This document shows, piece after piece, positions 32,669-38,359 of a stretch of 38,359 bases of DNA; position 1 is the first letter of the stretch, and the number at the start of each line of letters is the position of its first letter. Location of the stretch: assembly GCA_017553815.1 (NCBI GenBank), contig JAFZJT010000119.1:1-38359 (forward strand), given 5' to 3'. The translations under genes were made by a program, and so were the position numbers. The notes beneath the pieces are model-generated. The model was not told where the DNA came from. It saw only the letters and a program-made list of their open reading frames with translations, and did no database searches. Origin of the DNA: Clostridia bacterium. Its GTDB lineage: Bacteria; Bacillota_A; Clostridia; Christensenellales; CAG-138.

Positions 32669-34498
32669 TCATTTTTGAACTCCGAAGTGCTTGAAAAGAA
32701 CGTCGAAGCAGCAGGGGCCGAGGCTGAGATAATCGCTGAAGAAGGATTTGAGCTCGGCGTCGGTCTTGGGGTTCACCTTATGATAGATGCTGTAAGTGCA
32801 GGCAAAGCCCATCGCGTAGTTGAAAAAATAATCCGGCATATTTACGGCGTATTCATAGATAGTGTCGATATAGTCGGGATCATTGAGGCCGTAAGGAGTG
32901 AGATATCTGTCGATATCGTTCTTATCCCAGCCGTTGTAGTTTACCTTTAGGCTTATGTAAGCGGGGAACACGATGTTGCATGCTATGCTGTTGTACTGCT
33001 CAAGAAGGCATGCATTCACACCGTAGCGCTCGGCTCTTGAGGCAATCATCAGCTCAGAAAACACAGCCCATCCCTCGGAGTAGCCGCTCGGTGAGACAAT
33101 CTGCTGAGCGAGCGGAAAGCTTCCGTTGCGAACATATTGGGTTTGATAAAGATGCCCGGGGAAGCACTCGTGCGCCATCGTCAGAAGGAGCGTCCTCGTG
33201 TCTGCAGTCGGATTGGTTATAACTATATTTCGGCTTGGATCATCGAAAGCCGAAACAAGGTATGCGGCGGGGCTGAAATCATCGGCAACGGCTTCGGGAA
33301 CTGAGATATACTCGATCTTCTGCTCGGGTATCATCGGATAGATGGATTTGATGAGCTCAAGAAGGTATACGATATCATCTTCAGGCTTGCCGCTGGTTAT
33401 GGTCTTTCCGAAATCGTTTATGGCGTTTCTGTCGCTGTAGATTATCTGCATTAGCTTGGTGATGAGCGTTGTGGCCGTCTCATCAAGAAGATCCTCCATC
33501 TCGTCGGGCTCCATATCGCATGCCGCGCTGTTTTTTATCGAGGAAACGAAATAGCGTTTTTCATCGTTGCTTCGATCACAGGCGCCGATGAACGCGCCGC
33601 ATTTATCGCGAAGAGTGGCGATCGTCTCTTTGAGATCGGAATATGCGTTCATAATGCCGCCGAGCACGCATTCGCGGTTCCTCGCGGAATAGGCGGCTGC
33701 TTCCTCCGCGCTCAGCCCCTCAATGTCCTTTTCGAGGATGTCGTCAATAAAGCCGATAAGGAAGCAGTCATCCTTTGAATCGATGAATTTTTCGATGGAT
33801 TCGAGCACCGTATCGAGCGCGTTTTCGCTCATAAAAAGTCCCCTTTGAGCCTTTTCGATCTCAAAGTCAGCTATCTCACCTATGTACCTCGGCATGTCCT
33901 CAAGCAGATACATGTAGCCGTCGAGATCCTCCTTGGAGCTGATCTCGTACATGGTCATCATCAGCGGGAGCATTGTATGATTGCCGTTCAGCGTTTCAAG
34001 AGGCTCGCTGTAGTAGTAGAAATCCCTCGCTTCATTTGCAAGCTCGATGGACTCCACAAGGGTGTCGTACGCATTGGCGTTGATGCGCGTCAGGCTCTGT
34101 CTGTCTATTTTTGAAAGCTTGTTTAGTATCTCATCGTTTTCTCGGATGTCGGCTTCATGAGCTTCAAGAGAAAGGCTGCCCCAGCCGCGCTCGACTTCGC
34201 TTTCATCGATCCCGTATACCGAAGGATCCTTGATAAACTGGTGATAGGTAAAGCCATCGGAAGTGGCTATTGAAACGAAGATCTCATCGGAGAGCTTCTC
34301 AAACTCCTCATCAGCCGCGCTCTTTATAACGGGAACAGCCGTTTCGGGCGCGGCGGTCGGAGCGTCGGTGATCGCGGCTTCGGCAGTCGGTGCAGAAGTG
34401 GGCAATGGCGATCCCTCGGGCGTTTTGCCGCCGGAACACGAAATTACGCCGAGTATAAAGCAGGATGCAAGAAGAAAAGAAAGAAGCTTTTTAATCAT
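32669..34498 (-). CDS. DUF885 family metallopeptidase-like lipoprotein
   Basis: The 609-residue protein begins with a lipoprotein signal peptide (MIKKLLSFLLASCFIL) and a lipobox ending at Cys21, then a Pro/Thr/Ala-rich linker (about 27-60). It should be anchored outside the membrane. The main domain carries HECFPGH at 443-449 and YSEGWA with Glu475, the usual zinc ligands and base of the DUF885/M32-like peptidase clan. GGAGG precedes the ATG and a promoter is at 34565-34593. Probably a surface or secreted peptidase acting on peptides; substrate unknown. Monocistronic and divergent from hflX. Confidence 0.9.
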   Translation of the reverse strand: MIKKLLSFLLASCFILGVISCSGGKTPEGSPLPTSAPTAEAAITDAPTAAPETAVPVIKSAADEEFEKLSDEIFVSIATSDGFTYHQFIKDPSVYGIDESEVERGWGSLSLEAHEADIRENDEILNKLSKIDRQSLTRINANAYDTLVESIELANEARDFYYYSEPLETLNGNHTMLPLMMTMYEISSKEDLDGYMYLLEDMPRYIGEIADFEIEKAQRGLFMSENALDTVLESIEKFIDSKDDCFLIGFIDDILEKDIEGLSAEEAAAYSARNRECVLGGIMNAYSDLKETIATLRDKCGAFIGACDRSNDEKRYFVSSIKNSAACDMEPDEMEDLLDETATTLITKLMQIIYSDRNAINDFGKTITSGKPEDDIVYLLELIKSIYPMIPEQKIEYISVPEAVADDFSPAAYLVSAFDDPSRNIVITNPTADTRTLLLTMAHECFPGHLYQTQYVRNGSFPLAQQIVSPSGYSEGWAVFSELMIASRAERYGVNACLLEQYNSIACNIVFPAYISLKVNYNGWDKNDIDRYLTPYGLNDPDYIDTIYEYAVNMPDYFFNYAMGFACTYSIYHKVNPKTDAELKSFFSDYLSLGPCCFDVLFKHFGVQK

Positions 34499-34564
34499 GA
34501 TTCCTCCGTAAATATTGTTGTGATCAAGCGCCGTTATAGCAAGCGCACGATCATCTCCTGATTA

Positions 34565-34593
34565 ATTATAAACTCAAGCCGCTTTCATTTCAA
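34565..34593 (-). promoter_or_regulatory. Sigma-A promoter for DUF885 gene
   Basis: TTGAAA (34588-34593) and TATAAT (34565-34570) are 17 bp apart on the minus strand. The leader is about 60 nt. Confidence 0.8.
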
Positions 34594-34631
34594 TCGTTTT
34601 GCCGATTTGTGCTTTAAATGACACAATTCGG

Positions 34632-34660
34632 TTGAAAACGGCGCGCGGTTGGTTTATAAT
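34632..34660 (+). promoter_or_regulatory. Sigma-A promoter for hflX
   Basis: TTGAAA (34632-34637) and TATAAT (34655-34660) are 17 bp apart. A second TATAAT at 34699-34704 has no good -35. Back-to-back with the DUF885 promoter. Confidence 0.75.
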
Positions 34661-34730
34661 TGAGCGTATCACACATGATTTTATTCGTCTGAATCGGGTA
34701 TAATACCCATGCAGCGAGGTTGGAGGATAT

Positions 34731-36509
34731 ATGCCGAAAAAGATCAACGGAAACCTTACTGGGATCAAGAACACTATCATCGAGCGCATCTCATCCATCT
34801 ACGATATCGAGATGGATCAGAGCGAGTTTGCTACGGCTGAGCTTGTTGAAACGCTGAGCGCTCTCACCGGCGAGATCGAAAGAGAAATATCCGTATATAT
34901 AGCCAGAAACGGAAGCATCGTCGATGTTTCGGTCGGCGACAGCTCAAAGGTGAGCATGCCGAATATGCGCCTTGTTCGCAACGATGACAGACTCTGCGGC
35001 GTTCGCTGCATACACACGCACCCAAATGGCGACGGCAGGCTTTCGGGCGTTGATATCGGCACTCTGCGCTCAAGCAAGCTTGACTGCATGGCGGCGCTTG
35101 GCGTTCTTAACGGCACGCCGACGCAGCTGTATGCGGCGTATCTCGGCGATTTCATCGAGGAAAACGATTCGTATGAAGCGCTCGTCTACGGACCTCTCCG
35201 CCCGCTTAAGCTTCCCCAGAGTGCGCTTATCGCCGAAATCTTTAATTCCGACGACCGATTCAGAAGCGCAACTAAGGAAGTTGAGGATTCGGAAAGCGAA
35301 AGAGCGATTCTTGTTGGAATGGAGAACTCCGAGGGCTATGACACGCTTGAGGAGCTATCGGAGCTTGCAAAGACCGCGGGAGCCACCGTGCTAAGCAAGA
35401 TAACAACGCGCAAACGCGCCATCGACAATGCGACCTATATTGGAAGCGGCAAGGCTGAGGAGCTTGCGCTGATGAGAAGCGAGCTCGAAGCGGATCTTTT
35501 CATATTCGACGATGAGCTCTCCGCGATCCAGCTTCGCTCGCTTGAAGAGATACTCGGCGCAAGGGTCATCGACCGCACGACGCTCATCCTCGATATCTTT
35601 GCCGATAGAGCAACGAGCCGCGAGGGTAAGCTGCAGGTCGAACTTGCTCAGATGCGCTATCGCCTTCCCCGTCTTCTCGGTCAGGGTCAGGTGCTCTCCC
35701 GTCTCGGCGGCGGTATCGGAACGCGCGGCCCCGGCGAAAAGAATCTTGAGCTCGACCGCAGGCGCATCAGAAGGCGCATATACGAGCTCGAAACCGAGCT
35801 GAGTGAGATCGAAAAGCAGCGCGAACTCAGGCGCGAGGGTCGAAAGGCGAACCGAATCCCTCTTGTTGCGCTCGTTGGGTACACGAACGCCGGCAAATCC
35901 ACGCTTCTAAACAGGCTAACAAGCAGCGACGTGCTTGCCGAGGATATGCTCTTTGCAACTCTCGATCCTGTCGTTCGCCAGATAACGCTTCCAAGCGGCA
36001 CGGAAGCGCTTATTTCAGACACGGTCGGCTTTATAAACAAGCTTCCGCACGACCTTGTTAAGGCGTTCAAATCGACCCTTGAGGAGGTTTCCTCAGCCGA
36101 TCTCATTCTGCACGTTATCGATTATTCGAGCCCGTACCATGAAAAGCAGATGCAGGTCGTAGACGACGTGCTTTCAAGCCTGAATGCAGCTGATATCCCA
36201 ACGATCCGCGTTTTCAACAAGATCGACAAGGCTTCCGATACCGCTCCCACTCAAAGCGGCGAGCAGCTTTCGATCAGCGCAAAGCAAGGTATCGGCGTTG
36301 ACGCACTGTTCTCCGCTATCGAGCTTGCATTGAACTCTGCCCGTCAAGAGATCGAGCTGATCGTTCCGTATTCAAAATATGAAGCTGTATCCTTCATTAG
36401 GGAGCGAGGAATGCTGCTTGAGGAGGAGCATCTTGACAGCGGAACTCGCATAAAAGCCCGTCTGGATACGGCGGATATCGGTCAGCTTAAAAAAATAATT
36501 GATTTTTAA
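34731..36509 (+). CDS. hflX: GTPase HflX with JAMM-like N-terminal domain
   Basis: HflX is a GTPase that splits stalled or stressed ribosomes. From about residue 190 the protein is a standard HflX: ERAILVG, GGGIGTRGPGE at 327-337, a coiled coil, Walker A GYTNAGKST at 384-392, DTVGF at 431-435 and NKID at 497-500. The first ~180 residues are extra compared with the usual ~430-residue family length. They contain CIHTHPNGDGRLSGVD (His95, His97, Ser105, Asp108) and Glu52 on a preceding strand, the layout of the JAMM/MPN zinc site seen in RadC and deubiquitinating enzymes. GGAGG precedes ATG 34731, and the reading frame is uninterrupted. Confidence 0.95.
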   Translation: MPKKINGNLTGIKNTIIERISSIYDIEMDQSEFATAELVETLSALTGEIEREISVYIARNGSIVDVSVGDSSKVSMPNMRLVRNDDRLCGVRCIHTHPNGDGRLSGVDIGTLRSSKLDCMAALGVLNGTPTQLYAAYLGDFIEENDSYEALVYGPLRPLKLPQSALIAEIFNSDDRFRSATKEVEDSESERAILVGMENSEGYDTLEELSELAKTAGATVLSKITTRKRAIDNATYIGSGKAEELALMRSELEADLFIFDDELSAIQLRSLEEILGARVIDRTTLILDIFADRATSREGKLQVELAQMRYRLPRLLGQGQVLSRLGGGIGTRGPGEKNLELDRRRIRRRIYELETELSEIEKQRELRREGRKANRIPLVALVGYTNAGKSTLLNRLTSSDVLAEDMLFATLDPVVRQITLPSGTEALISDTVGFINKLPHDLVKAFKSTLEEVSSADLILHVIDYSSPYHEKQMQVVDDVLSSLNAADIPTIRVFNKIDKASDTAPTQSGEQLSISAKQGIGVDALFSAIELALNSARQEIELIVPYSKYEAVSFIRERGMLLEEEHLDSGTRIKARLDTADIGQLKKIIDF

Positions 36510-36527
36510 CGGAACCGGCGTTATAAT
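36499..36527 (+). promoter_or_regulatory. Promoter for the tmk-like gene
   Basis: TTGATT (36499-36504) and TATAAT (36522-36527) are 17 bp apart. The -35 box lies inside the last codons of hflX. Confidence 0.75.
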
Positions 36528-36572
36528 ACTAAGATTGATCAATCGAAATAAAACCTTTAGGTGGTGCCCGAA

Positions 36573-37253
36573 TTGAAAACACGCATAATCACGATCGAAG
36601 GCATTGACGGCAGCGGCAAGACCGTTCAATTTGACCTTCTTGCGAACAGACTTGAGGCTCTCGATTTCACCGTCGCGCGCCGCGGCTTCCCCATGTACGA
36701 ATCATTTTTCGGCGAGCAGATCGGCCGTTTCCTTTCGGGAAACGGCGAGATCGCCGCGACCGACGTGGATCAAAAGAGCATGGCGCTTTGGTTCGCACTC
36801 GACCGCTTCGACAATTTCAAGGATTACGCTGACGGCGAGAGCGATTTTCTGCTCATTAACCGCTACGTTTTGAGCAACGCGGTTTATCAGAGCATCCGCG
36901 ACCGCGACTGCGATAAGCCGGATATCGTTGATTGGGTGTTCGCGCTTGAATACGGCAAGCTCGGCCTTCCCCGTCCCGACCTCAATCTCTTTCTTTCGGT
37001 GGAAGCGGACTGCGCCAAAGCGAACGTATCGAAGAAGGGTTTTCGCGACTATGTCGGCGGAAGCGGCAGCGACGTCTACGAAAAGAGCAGAAACCTTCAG
37101 CAGCGAGCGAGCGATAAATACTTCGAGCTTTCGGAAAGGTTTTCCGATATCGAGGTCGTGAGCTGCACCGAGGACGGCAGGATGCGCTCCGTCGATGCTA
37201 TATCTGATTCGATAATGGAGCTTCTTGAAAAACGAGGACTCCTTGACAGATAA
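36573..37253 (+). CDS. tmk: Thymidylate kinase-like nucleotide kinase
   Basis: This 226-residue P-loop kinase has EGIDGSGKT near residues 9-17, an Arg-containing loop RRGFPMYES, and NRYVLSN, corresponding to the DR[YF] region of dTMP kinases. Thymidylate kinases convert dTMP to dTDP. Similar clostridial proteins of this length are labelled dTMP kinase or deoxynucleoside kinase, and sequence alone does not settle which. TTG 36573 is chosen because AGGTGGT lies 7 nt upstream; GTG 36561 is within that site. A promoter overlaps the end of hflX. Confidence 0.85.
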   Translation: MKTRIITIEGIDGSGKTVQFDLLANRLEALDFTVARRGFPMYESFFGEQIGRFLSGNGEIAATDVDQKSMALWFALDRFDNFKDYADGESDFLLINRYVLSNAVYQSIRDRDCDKPDIVDWVFALEYGKLGLPRPDLNLFLSVEADCAKANVSKKGFRDYVGGSGSDVYEKSRNLQQRASDKYFELSERFSDIEVVSCTEDGRMRSVDAISDSIMELLEKRGLLDR

Positions 37254-37453
37254 TGCGCTTGCCGCAAATCTTTAGAACGGAACATATCCAAATGGAAGAA
37301 ACAAAGAAAAAGTCTGCGGCTAAAAAGAACGCAGCGAAGAAAAGGAGTGTAAAGGCTGAGCAGGATCGCTCCGTAATGGATACTGAGATCACGAACGAGG
37401 CGGCGTCCAACGCCGAATCCAACAAGCTGAATAACCAAAAGGAGATAACTAAA
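37254..37453 (+). other. 200-bp spacer before phosphofructokinase
   Basis: No terminator or promoter is clear here. From ATG 37292 a 54-codon Lys/Ala-rich frame runs without stop into the phosphofructokinase in the same frame. It could be an N-terminal extension, but its ribosome binding site is weak, while the inner ATG 37454 has a strong one. Confidence 0.5.
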
Positions 37454-38359
37454 ATGAGAAAAATCGGTATTCTAACCGGCGGCGGCGACTGCCCCGGACT
37501 CAACGCCGTTATCAGGGGCGTTGTTGAAAAGTGCGCGGAGGCGGGCATCGAGGTGTTCGGTTTCCACAACGGTTGGCGCGGCGCGCTCACCGCGAAGGGT
37601 CACTGGCTGACCCTCAATGAGGTTGACGGCATCCAGACCCAGGGCGGCACCATTATCGGAAGCTCGAGAACAAACGTTCTCGCCGATTCCGACGGCCCGC
37701 AGACCATTATAGAGGTGCTTAAGGCGCTCGATCTCGAGGGCGTTGTGGCCATCGGCGGTGACGACACTCTCGGCGTTGCGAACAAGCTTCGCAAGCTCGG
37801 CATAAACGTTATCGGCGTTCCCAAGACCATCGACAACGATCTGAGCTGCACCGACTACACCTTCGGCTTCGAGACCGCGTCGAATATTGCAATGGAAGCT
37901 ATCGACCGCCTCCAGACCACCGCTAAGGCGCATTCCCGCTGCATCGTTGTTGAGTGTATGGGCAGGAACACCGGTTGGATCGCGCTTCAGGCTGGTCTTG
38001 CCGCGAACGCGCATCTCGTTTTGATCCCCGAATTCCCCAAGAGCTACGATGAGATTATCTCGCTGGTTCGCAGAAGGTACCTCAGGGGCGAGCATTACAC
38101 CATCATCGTGGTCGCGGAGGGTTTCGAGCTTCTCGGCAGCGATGAGATCGACCTTGGTACCGACGCCTTCGGAAACAAGCTTCTTATCCACAAGAACCTT
38201 GCAAAGAACCTTTCCGACATGATCGAAAATACTATGCGCTCCGATCCGCTTCTCGGCTCCGATGCACAGTATTTCGAGTGCCGTCCCGTGGTACTCGGAC
38301 ACGTTCAGCGCGGCGGCGCACCCTGCGCCTTTGACCGCGTGCTCGGCACCCGTCTCGGC
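37454..38359 (+). CDS. pfk: 6-phosphofructokinase, PPi-type residues (partial)
   Basis: The first 302 residues of a phosphofructokinase are present; the gene runs off the window. Visible are GGGDCPGLNAVIRG near 9-22, GGDDT at 101-105, PKTIDND at 123-129 with catalytic Asp127, MGRNTGW near 170-176, and VVAEGFE. In place of the two glycines of ATP-dependent enzymes (Gly104 and Gly124 in E. coli PfkA) this one has Asp104 and Lys124, the pair known to select pyrophosphate. It should run fructose-6-phosphate phosphorylation reversibly with PPi. AAAAGGAG lies 8-9 nt before ATG 37454. Confidence 0.93.
   Translation, partial: MRKIGILTGGGDCPGLNAVIRGVVEKCAEAGIEVFGFHNGWRGALTAKGHWLTLNEVDGIQTQGGTIIGSSRTNVLADSDGPQTIIEVLKALDLEGVVAIGGDDTLGVANKLRKLGINVIGVPKTIDNDLSCTDYTFGFETASNIAMEAIDRLQTTAKAHSRCIVVECMGRNTGWIALQAGLAANAHLVLIPEFPKSYDEIISLVRRRYLRGEHYTIIVVAEGFELLGSDEIDLGTDAFGNKLLIHKNLAKNLSDMIENTMRSDPLLGSDAQYFECRPVVLGHVQRGGAPCAFDRVLGTRLG

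Noticed and set aside
1..38359. CRISPR array, tRNA or rRNA genes
   Set aside because: No regularly spaced direct repeats beyond the three 18-bp coding units at 1033-1086, and no cloverleaf or rRNA-like segment was noticed on either strand.

Overview
The window looks like the chromosome of a Gram-positive, anaerobic Firmicute of class Clostridia, possibly a Christensenellales-like lineage. The class call rests on AGGAGG-type ribosome binding sites, TTGACA-N17-TATAAT promoters, a PyrD(1B)-PyrK pair together with PyrI, DUF5685 and CFI-box proteins, ComEC/ComF/HolA/RecD2 order, and a phosphofructokinase with pyrophosphate-type active-site residues. The genus cannot be fixed from sequence alone. 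Most of the window is ordinary core genome. There are no tRNA, rRNA, CRISPR or phage genes that I can recognise.

Region 1 (1-7600) is the most accessory part. On the minus strand are a small membrane protein, a DnaJ-TPR protein with a cysteine-rich tail, and a DUF5685 protein. Divergent from them are a zinc-ribbon/CFI-box protein, then a Nudix hydrolase overlapping a radical SAM protein. A MerR/TipAS regulator with a textbook 19-bp-spacer promoter follows, then an AT-rich voltage-gated potassium channel gene broken by a frameshift. The block is bounded by inverted copies of a ~44-bp repeat (1-44 and 6889-6933). The right copy abuts a truncated IS256-family transposase.

Region 2 (7618-18767) is a long minus-strand run read as recD2, comF, rimI, ridA, comEC, holA, a membrane-anchored propeller-like protein, radA, a WYL regulator and a threonine-aldolase-like enzyme. 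It is a DNA replication, repair and uptake cluster with many overlapping starts and stops. One strong promoter lies before recD2, and a second, possibly leaderless, lies inside.

Region 3 (18786-24551) is a complete de novo UMP operon, pyrC-pyrK-pyrD-pyrF-pyrE-pyrB-pyrI. It supplies every step after carbamoyl phosphate synthesis. It is driven by a perfect consensus promoter overlapped by a 9-6-9 palindrome, with a leader of only about 23 nt, and ends at a hairpin. A 5'-truncated, frameshifted SulP transporter remnant lies divergent to it.

Region 4 (25745-34498), on the minus strand, starts with a ~160-bp inverted-repeat element and then holds rsmD-coaD-coiled-coil protein, recX-birA-nnr-amidohydrolase-fthC, and a DUF885 lipoprotein. 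Region 5 (34632-38359), on the plus strand, has hflX with an unusual N-terminal domain carrying a JAMM-like metalloprotease motif, then a thymidylate-kinase-like gene and the 5' part of a PPi-type phosphofructokinase that runs off the window.

The most interesting observations are the JAMM-HflX fusion, the pyr operator candidate, the PPi-type PFK, the MITE-like repeat family, and the DnaJ/DUF5685/CFI-box neighbourhood.
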